The notes: generated by a model from the letters alone, not told the origin. DNA of 64,000 nt from JAISST01 sp050434145 (GCF_050434145.1 NZ_JBNPVX010000011.1:3020-67019); one strand, 5' to 3'. Positions 28,059 to 36,656 are shown, numbered from the stretch's first letter. Numbers and translations are program-made.

Positions 28059-28850
28059 ATGGATTTTAGCCAATTTAAAAGTCTTATTATTGAGATAAAT
28101 GAAAGTAATGAAAGTATTGTAACTATCTCACTAAATAGACCAAAGGCTTTAAATGCCTTGAATAAAGAATTAATTACAGAATTGGATTCAATTATTAACA
28201 TATTAGAAAAAGATAATAATATAAAGGTAATAATAATAACTGGAAGTGGAGATAGGGCCTTTGCTGCTGGTGCTGATATTGAAGAAATGTCTTTACTAAA
28301 TCCTGATGATGGGAAGGCATGGGGTGCTATGGGATCAATGGTTTTTCGAAAAATTGAAAAATCAAAAAAAATATACATATCTGCAATTAATGGTTATGCA
28401 TTAGGTGGTGGTTGTGAGCTTGCAATGGCATGTGATATTAGAATTGGAAGCCATAACATAAAAATGGGATTACCAGAAACTGGGTTAGGTATCATTCCAG
28501 GATATGGTGGTACACAAAGAATGCAACGAATTATTGGCATGGGTAAAGCAAAAGAACTTATTTTCACATGTGATTTAATAGATGCTCAAGAAGCTCTAAG
28601 AATAGGTCTTATCAATCATGTGGTAGAATCTGAAGTATTGTTAGAAAAATCATATGAAATAGCAAAGAAAATTATAAAAAATTCTTTTAATGCTGTTATG
28701 TTGGCTAAAGAAGCAATTAATATAGGTAATCAAGTAGATATAGATAGTGGTATTAAAATAGAACAAAATCTTTTTGGCTTGTGCTTTGCACATAATGATC
28801 AAAAAGAAGGGATGAATGCTTTTTTAGAAAAAAGAAAAGCTAAGTATTAA
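28059..28850 (+). CDS. Second enoyl-CoA hydratase/crotonase
   Basis: 263 residues from ATG 28059, which has AAAGGTGG upstream; a longer in-frame reading from 27969 overlaps the permease gene and lacks a ribosome site. It is closely similar to the crotonase at 18638: LNRPKALNALNKELI, AFAAGADIEEMS, INGYALGGGCELAMACD, LPETGLGIIPGYGGTQRM, and an almost identical end (FGLCFAHNDQKEGM, FLEKRKAKY). Probably the product of an old duplication now serving a separate, LysR-controlled unit with the permease 26 bases upstream. It hydrates short-chain enoyl-CoA. Confidence 0.88.
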   Translation: MDFSQFKSLIIEINESNESIVTISLNRPKALNALNKELITELDSIINILEKDNNIKVIIITGSGDRAFAAGADIEEMSLLNPDDGKAWGAMGSMVFRKIEKSKKIYISAINGYALGGGCELAMACDIRIGSHNIKMGLPETGLGIIPGYGGTQRMQRIIGMGKAKELIFTCDLIDAQEALRIGLINHVVESEVLLEKSYEIAKKIIKNSFNAVMLAKEAINIGNQVDIDSGIKIEQNLFGLCFAHNDQKEGMNAFLEKRKAKY

Positions 28851-28921
28851 TAATACTAAACAATTAAATATTAAATTAAAATAATTTCAATTTATCATAT
28901 TTTTTATGATAAAATAGAGAT

Positions 28922-28996
28922 TTGGAAATTGAAAAGCCTGATAAAGGAATTTTATTTGTTCATGATTTGGATACAGTTACAGGTCTTTATGAATAG
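28922..28996 (+). pseudogene. Possible gene remnant (C-terminal fragment only)
   Basis: A short frame reading EKPDKGILFVHDLDTVTGL and ending in TAG at 28996 looks like protein-coding sequence and resembles the tail of P-II-like regulators (KGILFV followed by a GL end). No start codon or upstream body remains. It may be chance. Confidence 0.25.
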
Positions 28997-29030
28997 TTAT
29001 CTTTAAATATTAATATTATATAAAAAAAGA

Positions 29031-29064
29031 AATTGGTTGAGTATTTATATACTCAGCCAATTTT
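29031..29064. terminator. Bidirectional terminator between crotonase 2 and tctA
   Basis: AATTGGTTGAGTAT (29031-29044) pairs with ATACTCAGCCAATT (29049-29062) over 14 bases with one G-U pair and a TTAT loop. It is flanked by A-run and T-run and lies between the ends of convergent genes. Confidence 0.75.
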
Positions 29065-29083
29065 AAATATATTATTAACTTTT

Positions 29084-30577
29084 TTATTTCTTTTTTAATA
29101 ATGGTTTTATCATAGGGTATACTAACATTAATACACAAGCAGTCATAATAACAGCTGTAATTGGCTTTGTGAATATTGACGTCAAACTACCATTAGTCAA
29201 TGTATAAGCACGTCTGAAGTTTGATTCACACATTTCACCTAGTACTAATCCTAGTACCAATGCTGCCGAATTATATCCTAATTTTACAAACATATAGCCT
29301 ATTATCCCTGCAGATGCCATTAATACTACGTCCCCACTATTATTTTTAAGAGCAAAAGCACCTATCATAGCTAACATTACTATTACTGGTCCTAATATTG
29401 TATAAGGTACAGCAAGGATTTTAGCAAATACTTTTGCTACAGCCATAGCAACTATAACCATAATTATGTTGGTAACTAGCATTGAACCAAATACAGAAGC
29501 CAAGTATTTAGGCTGAGTTTTTATAAGCATAGGACCTATTTGCACACCTTTTATAACCAAAGCAGTCATCATTATTGCTGCTGCATTACCACCAGGTATT
29601 CCAAGTGATAGCAATGGTACCATTGATCCACCAGTAGCAGCATTATTAGCTGCTTCTGATGCTACTATTCCATCAGGTGCACCAGTTCCTAATTTCTCAG
29701 GATGTTTAGATACTTTTTTCTCTATAGCATAAGATAAGAAAGAGGCTATAGTTGCACCTGCTCCTGGTAAAATTCCAACTATTGTTCCTAACAATGATGA
29801 TCTTGCCATACTTGCTTTGGTTGCCCATAACTCTTTAAAACTAGGAAGTACTGTCTTCATTTTTGATGTATCTGATTTTTCATCAACTGCTTCTAATTTT
29901 TTTCTAGGTTTTCCTGTTTGTTTCAACACTTCTGTTACTGCAAACAAACCTATCATTATTGGTATCATCTCTATTCCAGATAATAGTGTCGAATTTCCCC
30001 ATGTAAATCTAGCTATTCCAAGCATAGGGTCCATTCCAACACATGCTAATAATAATCCTAAAAGACCAGATATCAATGTTTTGATTATATTATCACTATC
30101 CAAACATGATAAAACTGATAATCCTAAAAATGAAACAGCAAATAATTCAGAAGGTCCAAATTTTAAAGCAACTGATGCTAACTGTGGAGATACTAATGCC
30201 ATTGCAAATGCTGCTACTAATCCACCTATTGCAGAAGCAACAAGAGAATATCCCAATGCTTTTCCTGCTTCTCCTCTTTGTGCCATAGGATAACCATCAA
30301 AAGTAGTAGGAGCACTAGAAGGAGTTCCTGGTATTTTAAATAAGATTGCTGTAATTCCACCACCAGTAATAGATGCACAATAAACAGCAACCAAAAATGC
30401 TATTGCTATTACAGGATCCATTGCATAAGCAAAAGGTAACGCCAATGCCACTGCCATTGATGCACTTACTCCAGGTAACGATCCAAAAATAACTCCTAAT
30501 ATTGTACCTGCTGTAATAAGGAAAAATACATAAGGAGTTAGTATAATTTTCATTCCAGTAGTTAATAAATTAAACAT
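29084..30577 (-). CDS. tctA: Tripartite tricarboxylate transporter large permease TctA
   Basis: 497 residues, about twelve membrane segments. TctA signatures: FGSLPGVSASMAVALALPFAYAM, the GGGITAILFKIPGTPSSAPTTFDGYPMAQRGEAG-type stretch near residues 70-105, LGTIVGILPGAGATIASFLSY, and the second copy LLSLGIPGGNAAAIMMTALVI. It is the large inner-membrane subunit of a secondary transporter that accepts ligand from the binding protein encoded upstream. It lies 3 bases downstream of tctB. Citrate is the probable substrate because citrate lyase genes lie in the same direction upstream. Confidence 0.92.
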   Translation of the reverse strand: MFNLLTTGMKIILTPYVFFLITAGTILGVIFGSLPGVSASMAVALALPFAYAMDPVIAIAFLVAVYCASITGGGITAILFKIPGTPSSAPTTFDGYPMAQRGEAGKALGYSLVASAIGGLVAAFAMALVSPQLASVALKFGPSELFAVSFLGLSVLSCLDSDNIIKTLISGLLGLLLACVGMDPMLGIARFTWGNSTLLSGIEMIPIMIGLFAVTEVLKQTGKPRKKLEAVDEKSDTSKMKTVLPSFKELWATKASMARSSLLGTIVGILPGAGATIASFLSYAIEKKVSKHPEKLGTGAPDGIVASEAANNAATGGSMVPLLSLGIPGGNAAAIMMTALVIKGVQIGPMLIKTQPKYLASVFGSMLVTNIIMVIVAMAVAKVFAKILAVPYTILGPVIVMLAMIGAFALKNNSGDVVLMASAGIIGYMFVKLGYNSAALVLGLVLGEMCESNFRRAYTLTNGSLTSIFTKPITAVIMTACVLMLVYPMIKPLLKKK

Positions 30578-30580
30578 ATC

Positions 30581-31096
30581 CTATCTTAACCCCCTTTTGG
30601 CAGACAATATTATATTTTCGAGAGATAATGCAAACCTACGGAATTGTCCTACCCCTCTTTCCAATCTTATATTCAAACCACCTTGAAATACAATATACAA
30701 TACTATTGTAATTATCAAAGATATTATAAATAATTTTCCAATATTTTTTTCACCTAATAAATATCCATAACTTATTAGAAACACTAAACAAACTGGTATG
30801 AATCCTATTTTAGGATATACCAAAGCCATTGCTATGATTATTAGCATTCCTACTAATAATTTACTTTTAAAAAACGACATTATATTAAATTTTTCTTCAG
30901 AATCTTTTTCTGATTTTTTTTTCGATAAATTATTTTTAATATTAACTCCTAATAAAATTATCATTAAAAATAATATAATTCTTGGCCAAAATGCAGCACC
31001 TAATTCTGTAGCTGTTGCTGCTGGGGACTGTGCACCAACCAAGAAAAAACAATATAGACTAAACAGCATTAATCCTGCTGAGAATATAATATCCAA
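30581..31096 (-). CDS. tctB: Tripartite tricarboxylate transporter small membrane subunit TctB
   Basis: 171 residues with four to five hydrophobic segments, the size and layout of TctB. It starts with a hydrophobic helix (IIFSAGLMLFSLYCFFLV) and contains the ATELGAAFWPRIILFLMIILLG segment seen in this family before a charged loop. It associates with TctA in the inner membrane. It is located between tctC (80 bases upstream, with an intervening hairpin) and tctA (3 bases downstream). Family assignment rests on topology, length and context more than on strong motifs. Confidence 0.82.
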   Translation of the reverse strand: MDIIFSAGLMLFSLYCFFLVGAQSPAATATELGAAFWPRIILFLMIILLGVNIKNNLSKKKSEKDSEEKFNIMSFFKSKLLVGMLIIIAMALVYPKIGFIPVCLVFLISYGYLLGEKNIGKLFIISLIITIVLYIVFQGGLNIRLERGVGQFRRFALSLENIILSAKRGLR

Positions 31097-31125
31097 AATA
31101 TCACCCTTACCTTATTTTAAAGTAA

Positions 31126-31152
31126 AAGGAAAGTGTACCACACACTTTCCTT
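31126..31152 (-). terminator. Attenuator hairpin between tctC and tctB
   Basis: AAGGAAAGTGT (31126-31136) and ACACTTTCCTT (31142-31152) form a perfect 11-base stem, followed on the minus strand by TTACTTT. It is placed to favour expression of the binding protein over the membrane subunits. Confidence 0.65.
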
Positions 31153-31175
31153 CTGTGTAGAATCAATTGAAACAA

Positions 31176-32201
31176 TTAATTTTTCTTGCCAAAAAGTTCT
31201 GATAATTCTTTATAATCCTCATCCCATTGTTTTTTGTAATCTTCTTTATTTAACCAACCTTGTCTTTGATCCAATCCTTCTTGTTTAGCCCAAGTTTGGA
31301 ATGTTTCACTAGCTACTGCTTTTTCTGCTGCTGCTTCAAAAGCTTTTATTGCTTCTTCAGGTGTACCTTTTGTATAGAATATACCTCTAGCTGGTCCAAA
31401 GAAAGAATCTAGACCAACTTCTCCAGCACATTCTGTATTTTCAAGTCCTTTTATAGTAAGTCTTTTTTCTGTAAATGTAAGTACAGGTTTCATATCTCCA
31501 GACTCAACCATTGCAGCTACTTCTGCAGGTCCAACTACTGCCAAATACACATGACCACCTATTACATCAGCATTCAATTGTGAACCTTCACTATATGCAA
31601 CTACTTCTATTTTATCACCAAATGCAGCCTTAATACATGCAGCATCAAGACCAGTAACAGTCATAACTCCAGCTTTTACTTTCCCTGGATTTTCTTCAAC
31701 AAATTTCATTAATTCTGCATAGTTACTGAAAGGAGAATTTTTCCCTGTAACTATCATATTAGTATCATGAACCATTTGTATTAATGGGTTAATATTCCCA
31801 TAAACATCATAAGTAGTTGCTCCTGAAATTTGAGCCAATATTGGAGATGGAGTACATAATAAGAATGTATAACCATCTGCAGGTTGTGCAACTGCAAATT
31901 GAACGCCTGTTACCCCACCAGCACCTGCTCTATTATTTACAACTACATTAACACCTAATTCCGCTTCTAATGCTTTTGCAAATACTCTAAGAGTTGTATC
32001 TGCTCCACCACCAGTTCCCCATGGACAAATAATCTCAACGTTTCTTTCCCACTTCCATCCTGCTGGAGTCGAATCAGATGCCGCTGTTTTTGCTTGTTCC
32101 TCTTTTTTTGCTGGTTCTTCTTTTTTTCCTCCACCACATGCAGTTAACAAAATTAACACTAACATTGATAATACTGCTAAAATTCCTTTTTTTCTAAACA
32201 T
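31176..32201 (-). CDS. tctC: Tripartite tricarboxylate transporter substrate-binding lipoprotein TctC
   Basis: 341 residues. The N-terminus MFRKKGILAVLSML followed by LILLTACGGG is a lipoprotein signal with the lipobox LTAC at about residues 19-22. A Lys/Glu-rich linker (KKEEPAKKEEQAKTA) follows. The mature domain is a Bug/TctC receptor: CPWGTGGGADTTLRVFAKAL, NNRAGAGGVTGVQFAVAQPADGYT and EKRLTIKGLENTECAGE. It binds a di- or tricarboxylate, most likely citrate, in the periplasm. ATG 32201 has TAGGAG upstream. It lies downstream of two chromate-transporter-like genes and upstream of tctBA. Confidence 0.92.
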   Translation of the reverse strand: MFRKKGILAVLSMLVLILLTACGGGKKEEPAKKEEQAKTAASDSTPAGWKWERNVEIICPWGTGGGADTTLRVFAKALEAELGVNVVVNNRAGAGGVTGVQFAVAQPADGYTFLLCTPSPILAQISGATTYDVYGNINPLIQMVHDTNMIVTGKNSPFSNYAELMKFVEENPGKVKAGVMTVTGLDAACIKAAFGDKIEVVAYSEGSQLNADVIGGHVYLAVVGPAEVAAMVESGDMKPVLTFTEKRLTIKGLENTECAGEVGLDSFFGPARGIFYTKGTPEEAIKAFEAAAEKAVASETFQTWAKQEGLDQRQGWLNKEDYKKQWDEDYKELSELFGKKN

Positions 32202-32251
32202 TTTTTCACTCTCCTATTAAAATTTTTATTGCATATATAGTTTTATAAATA

Positions 32252-32269
32252 CTGTAATTTTCATTACAG
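32252..32269 (-). promoter_or_regulatory. Leader hairpin upstream of tctC
   Basis: CTGTAAT/ATTACAG 7-base stem; on the minus (transcribed) strand the loop reads GAAA, a GNRA tetraloop. It lies about 50 bases before the tctC start. Its role is unknown; mRNA stabilisation or processing is possible. Confidence 0.35.
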
Positions 32270-32292
32270 CAAGAATAACTGCTTACTTTATT

Positions 32293-32820
32293 TTATCCGA
32301 TTAAAATCCCTAAAAAACCTGCTAATACAATAGTTTTAGGAATGCTCCACTTTAATTTTATCAAAAAAATTCCTGAAATAATCCCTATTATAATAAAATT
32401 CAATTTAAATCCACTGTCAATGATATACGTACTTTTACCTAAAGTAGCTATCACTGATATAATCATTCCAAAACATATTGGTCTTATAGAAGACATTATG
32501 ATTTCTAATGCTGGGTTTTCTTTTAATCGCTTTATGAAATAGCTTGCTACTAGACATAATGTAAGTGATGGTACCATAGCTCCAAGACTAGCACATATTG
32601 CTCCTAAGATTCCAGCTGTACGTAGTCCCACAAAAGTAGCACAATTTATTCCTAATGATCCTGGCGTCATCTCTGCAATAGCTACTATATCTGCTACTTC
32701 TCTTTCTGTCATCCAGCCATATCTTAATACTTCATCATTTATTACTGGTATCATGGTCATTCCACCAAAGCTGAAAAAGCTTATTTTCATAAAAGATAAA
32801 AACAATTTAAGATATAGCAT
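32293..32820 (-). CDS. Chromate-transporter (CHR) family protein, half-size, second subunit
   Basis: 175 residues with about five membrane segments. It begins LKLFLSFMKISFFSFGGMTMIPVINDEVLRYGWMT, the half-CHR signature (FxxGGxxMIP), followed by ELTPGS-like AEMTPGSLGINCATFVGLRTAG. Together with the 192-residue gene overlapping it by 14 bases it makes a short-chain CHR pair, the two-gene equivalent of full ChrA. The exported or imported anion is unknown here. Position inside the citrate lyase/tct gene string suggests an organic or inorganic anion linked to citrate use rather than chromate itself. Confidence 0.85.
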   Translation of the reverse strand: MLYLKLFLSFMKISFFSFGGMTMIPVINDEVLRYGWMTEREVADIVAIAEMTPGSLGINCATFVGLRTAGILGAICASLGAMVPSLTLCLVASYFIKRLKENPALEIIMSSIRPICFGMIISVIATLGKSTYIIDSGFKLNFIIIGIISGIFLIKLKWSIPKTIVLAGFLGILIG

Positions 32821-33385
32821 TTTTCTTCTTCACCTTCCAGCATACAAAACCTATGATAATACCTGATAAAACTATAAATATTTTATTGATTTTTGTAAAT
32901 GTGCACAATGCAAAAGAAATTACCATTAACAAATATCCCATTTTTGAAACAAGAGATTTAGCTTTCAATTTTAATGCAGCACTTATTATAATTGGAACAA
33001 CAGCACTTCTTATTCCATTTAATACTTTATCTACATAAATATTGTCACGTAAACTTGTATAAAAATAAGTTACAATACCTATGGCAATGAGAGCAGGCAA
33101 TGCCAATCCAAAAGATGCAGCTATTGCTCCCCAAAAACCTGACACTGAATATCCAAACATAACAGATATATTGATGACCATTATACCTGGTAGCGATCTA
33201 GACAGAGAAGTGAAATCAATAAGCTGTTCATCTGTGATCCAGTTTCTTTTCTCTACAAATTCAGAATGCATTTGGGCAACTATACTCCATCCACCACCAA
33301 AAGTAAAACATCCTAATTTAAACATTATTCTGAAAATAGTTATTACTTTTTTGAATTCACTTTCTTTTTCTGTAACTTTTTCCAC
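32807..33385 (-). CDS. Chromate-transporter (CHR) family protein, half-size, first subunit
   Basis: 192 residues with about five membrane segments. The CHR signature FRIMFKLGCFTFGGGWSIVAQ is near the N-terminus with the conserved FGGG, followed by WITDEQLIDFTSLSRSLPGIM, matching the RSxPG-type motif of the family. It is a partner of the overlapping downstream half. It lies 30 bases downstream of the citrate lyase alpha gene, so the pair is likely on the cit transcript. Transport substrate cannot be deduced. Confidence 0.85.
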   Translation of the reverse strand: MEKVTEKESEFKKVITIFRIMFKLGCFTFGGGWSIVAQMHSEFVEKRNWITDEQLIDFTSLSRSLPGIMVINISVMFGYSVSGFWGAIAASFGLALPALIAIGIVTYFYTSLRDNIYVDKVLNGIRSAVVPIIISAALKLKAKSLVSKMGYLLMVISFALCTFTKINKIFIVLSGIIIGFVCWKVKKKNAIS

Positions 33386-33415
33386 ATTTATACCTCCAAT
33401 GGACGTTTTGTATCA

Positions 33416-34972
33416 TTATTTCACCTGTCTAATCACATCCATCACAGTTCCATCTCTATATTCTACTATACCTACTATTGTGTCTGTATATTCAGTTTTC
33501 TTTGGTACACCAGTCAATCTTTCTACTTCTTTTCTCAAGTCTTTTATTTTCATTACTTTTATTCCAGCAGCTTTCAAAGATTTTTCCAAATCTTTTCTTA
33601 ATGGATTAACACAAATTCCCCTTTCAGTAACAAGAACATCTATTGTTTCTCCTGGGGTAGAAATATTAGTAACTTTATCCATAACTATTGGTATTCTTTT
33701 TCTCATAGTTGGTGCTACTACCAATGTAAGCTTTGCTCCTGCTGCTGTATCTGGTGCTCCACCTAATGCCCCCATGATCATTCCTGTAGAACCAGTCAAA
33801 GAGTTTATATTAAAATCTTCATCTATTTCTGTAGCTGACAGTACCATTACATCAAGTTTATGAGCACTACATCCTTTATTGTGAGGATTTGCATACATAG
33901 ATGCAGACATTTCTATATGTGATACATTTTCTCTTATAGATTCTGCAGCATCAGTATCAAAGCTCTGTGTATCCAATAAAGATTCAAAGTAGCCCTCTTT
34001 CATTAAGTTTACCATATATCCTGTAATTCCACCTGCTGCAAAAGAACCTTTTATGCTATTTTCTTTCATATAGTCCTTTATAAATCTGCATACTGCCAAT
34101 GACGCCCCACCTGTCCCAGCTTGGAAAGAATATCCTTCTTTGATATATCCAGAAGCAATAAGAACTTTAGCTGCATTCTCTGCAATAAGTAACTCTTGTG
34201 GATTTTTAGTAAGTCTCGCTGCTCCTGTAGCAATTTTTTCTGGGTCTCCTATTGAGTCTACTTTTACTACAAAATCAACTAATGTCATAGGTATACTTAT
34301 TGTTCTTAGTGGGAAAGGCACTAAGTTATCTGTAATAGCAATTACTTTTTCTGCATATTGTGCATCTACCATAGGATAACCCATTGCTCCAAATCTTGAT
34401 TGACCTTCACGACCATTCATATTACCCATAGTATCACAGATAGGAGCAGCTATAAATGCTACATCTATTTTTACTTCTCCTGCTTCTATTGCTCTTGCTC
34501 TTCCACCATGTGATCTAAATATTACTGGTTTACCTAAAAGATTATTTTTACTAATTTCTTTGGCAATATCTCCTCTAAGACCTGAAGTCTCTAGACCTGT
34601 TACTATTCCAGCTTTTATATGATCTAATAATGGTTCATGTGCACTAGTTAATGATGACGCACAAATTGTAAGATTTTTTATTCCTAATTTTGCTATCTCT
34701 TCCATTACCATATTTAATACATAGTCACCATTTCTCAAGTGATGATGAAATGATATTGTCATTCCATCTTTTAATCCTACTTTTTTGATTACCTCTTTTA
34801 GACTCTTTATTACTTTTTCATCTGTTGGCTTATAGAATGCTTTTGAAGGAGCATATTTTCTACCAGTAGGTTTACTTGCAAAAGGTCCAGCATAAGGTTT
34901 TACATCTCCATAGCCATCTATATGAGTAGGTATTTCTCTATTTGCTTTATTTTTTATAGTTTTTACTTTCAC
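33416..34972 (-). CDS. citF: Citrate lyase alpha subunit (citrate:acetyl-ACP transferase)
   Basis: 518 residues, close to the usual CitF length. Start is GTG 34972 behind GGAG; no in-frame ATG fits. CitF features: IPTHIDGYGDVKPYAGPFA near the N-terminus, SFHHHLRNGDYVLN, FRSHGGRARAIEAGE, and TGSTGMIMGALGGAPDTAAGA in the C-terminal half. It transfers the acetyl-ACP group to citrate, releasing acetate and forming citryl-ACP for CitE to cleave. It lies 17 bases downstream of citE in a citD-citE-citF order. Confidence 0.94.
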   Translation of the reverse strand: MKVKTIKNKANREIPTHIDGYGDVKPYAGPFASKPTGRKYAPSKAFYKPTDEKVIKSLKEVIKKVGLKDGMTISFHHHLRNGDYVLNMVMEEIAKLGIKNLTICASSLTSAHEPLLDHIKAGIVTGLETSGLRGDIAKEISKNNLLGKPVIFRSHGGRARAIEAGEVKIDVAFIAAPICDTMGNMNGREGQSRFGAMGYPMVDAQYAEKVIAITDNLVPFPLRTISIPMTLVDFVVKVDSIGDPEKIATGAARLTKNPQELLIAENAAKVLIASGYIKEGYSFQAGTGGASLAVCRFIKDYMKENSIKGSFAAGGITGYMVNLMKEGYFESLLDTQSFDTDAAESIRENVSHIEMSASMYANPHNKGCSAHKLDVMVLSATEIDEDFNINSLTGSTGMIMGALGGAPDTAAGAKLTLVVAPTMRKRIPIVMDKVTNISTPGETIDVLVTERGICVNPLRKDLEKSLKAAGIKVMKIKDLRKEVERLTGVPKKTEYTDTIVGIVEYRDGTVMDVIRQVK

Positions 34973-34989
34973 CTCTATTCATCTCCTAA

Positions 34990-35868
34990 TTATATGATTC
35001 CAGCAGCTTTTGCTAGTCTAACTACTTTTTCAGCCTTGGCAATTACTGGTATATCAACCATTTTTCCATTTACTGTAATTACTCCACCTTTATTAATATC
35101 AGCTTTTGAGGCTGCTTCCACTATTGTCAATGATTTTTCTAGCTCTTCTTTTGTAGGTGTGAATATTTCGTGAACCAATTTTACTTGTGATGGATGAATA
35201 CATGATTTTCCAGCGAATCCCATATTCATAGCTCCTTTTACTTCTGCTCTAAATCCTTCTTCATCATTTATGTCTGACCATACAGTATCTATTGCATCTA
35301 CTCCAGCTATTGCTGCTGCCATTACAACCATACTTCTCGCCATAAATATTTCTTTTCCTTCTTTCGTTCTTTCTGCACCTAATGATCTTGTAAAATCTTC
35401 GGCACCAAAAGAAATTGATTCTACTCTCTTAGAGGCAGTGGCTATAGCTACTGCATTGGTAACTCCTAGAGGTGTTTCCAAGGAGCACTGTATTTTACAT
35501 GATCCTAAAGATATTTTATGTTGTTTTTCTACTTTAGTCAATAATTTATCTAATTCCACAATTTGCTCTGGTCTTTCACACATAGCAAGTCTCATTAATC
35601 TAAGTCCTGCTGGGACTAATTGTTCTACATCTTCTTTACCAAATTCTGTATACAATGGGTTAATTCTTGCATATATTTCTGTATCACCATAATCCATTAC
35701 ACGTAATGCTTCTGCTAATAAATCTCTTGCTGCATCTTTTTCAGTATATTTTACTGCATCTTCCAAATCAAATATTATTGCATCTGGTCCATATAAATGA
35801 GCATTTACAAGCATTTTTGGGTTATCTGCTGGAGAAAATAACATTGTTCTCTTAGATTTTTTCATCAT
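34990..35868 (-). CDS. citE: Citrate lyase beta subunit (citryl-ACP lyase)
   Basis: 292 residues. TIM-barrel lyase of the HpcH/CitE group: RTMLFSPADNPKMLVNAHLY, then AIIFDLEDAVKYTEKDAARD with the metal-binding acidic residues, RINPLYTEFGKEDV, CSLETPLGVTNAVAIA with the active-site Glu, and SFGAEDFTRSLGAERT. It cleaves citryl-ACP to oxaloacetate and acetyl-ACP. The start ATG 35868 is followed immediately by a second ATG; the citD stop lies 1 base upstream, implying coupling. Confidence 0.95.
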   Translation of the reverse strand: MMKKSKRTMLFSPADNPKMLVNAHLYGPDAIIFDLEDAVKYTEKDAARDLLAEALRVMDYGDTEIYARINPLYTEFGKEDVEQLVPAGLRLMRLAMCERPEQIVELDKLLTKVEKQHKISLGSCKIQCSLETPLGVTNAVAIATASKRVESISFGAEDFTRSLGAERTKEGKEIFMARSMVVMAAAIAGVDAIDTVWSDINDEEGFRAEVKGAMNMGFAGKSCIHPSQVKLVHEIFTPTKEELEKSLTIVEAASKADINKGGVITVNGKMVDIPVIAKAEKVVRLAKAAGII

Positions 35869-35869
35869 A

Positions 35870-36133
35870 TTAATTCTTTCCTCCTTTCATAGCTCTTCTT
35901 ACAGCTGTTCTTGTCCTTCCCTTAATAACAAAATCTAAAGCTCCAAAGTCCTGTACTGTTACTTTTGCATTTTTTACATTCATTTCAGATAAGACATCTT
36001 TTACTGCTTTTTCCATAAGGTGACCAAACATTTTTTTCAATTTAGAATTAATTTCTATATTGATACCTTTTTCTTTCAGATTAACTGTAACAATTGCATC
36101 TGAATCTTTTTCATTTCCACATACACCTATCAT
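35870..36133 (-). CDS. citD: Citrate lyase acyl carrier protein (gamma subunit)
   Basis: 87 residues. The acyl carrier of citrate lyase; the prosthetic group is expected on the serine of GNEKDSDAIVTV (residue 11). The C-terminal part shows VKDVLSEMNVKNAKVTVQDF, GALDFVIKGRTRTAVRRAMK, characteristic of CitD. It is the first gene of the citDEF transcript, ATG 36133 with GGGGTG as ribosome site. The genes that load the prosthetic group (citC, citX, citG) are not in this window. Confidence 0.93.
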   Translation of the reverse strand: MIGVCGNEKDSDAIVTVNLKEKGINIEINSKLKKMFGHLMEKAVKDVLSEMNVKNAKVTVQDFGALDFVIKGRTRTAVRRAMKGGKN

Positions 36134-36204
36134 ATCTTTACACCCCTAATAAATTTTTAATTGCAGCTCTATTATCTTTGAGTTAAGCTGTGATTTATAA
36201 TATA

Positions 36205-36233
36205 ATTATATTACTTTTAGTATAACCTGAAAA
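36205..36233 (-). promoter_or_regulatory. Candidate promoter of the citDEF operon
   Basis: Minus-strand TTTTCA (36233-36228) and TATAAT (36210-36205) with 17-base spacing, about 70 bases upstream of citD. The -35 match is weak. Confidence 0.4.
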
Positions 36234-36456
36234 TTTCTTTAGTCATTTTTTGACGTACTTTATCTGACTAGAGAAAGTGCGATTTTAAAAGCTCATTTTC
36301 CTAGTCTAATTCCTTCTGTAGAGCAATTACCTGTTTTATCTATTTTTATTTTTATCTAATTATAATTTTCTTTTAATTACTTTTTTTATGAAATTTAATT
36401 TTTATCAACTATAATCCCATTTATAAAGTATCATTATCCTTAAATAAAAAGAAAAT

Positions 36457-36637
36457 AGGTTGTTGCAAAACTATTTTATATCTTACAAAATTCATACTTT
36501 TATTATTCTTTTAATTCTTCTTTTCCTCCAGTCTCGCTATGCTCGACTGTTGTTGGGAGTGTACAGTGCCTTGCTATCCAGTTAGCAAAATAAATGTCTT
36601 AGAAATGAAGAGAAATCTTTATTTCTCAACTGTCTAT
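36457..36637. repeat. MITE-like dispersed repeat, copy B (internally deleted, about 180 bp)
   Basis: It starts AGGTTGTTGCAAAACTATTT and ends CTCAACTGTC. It shares CTTGCTATCCAGTTAGCAAA and AATGTCTTAGA with copy A (inverted) and the TTCTTTTCCTCCAG block with copy C. It lies between oadA and citD. Confidence 0.7.
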
Positions 36638-36656
36638 AAAAAGAAAAATTTAGTTT

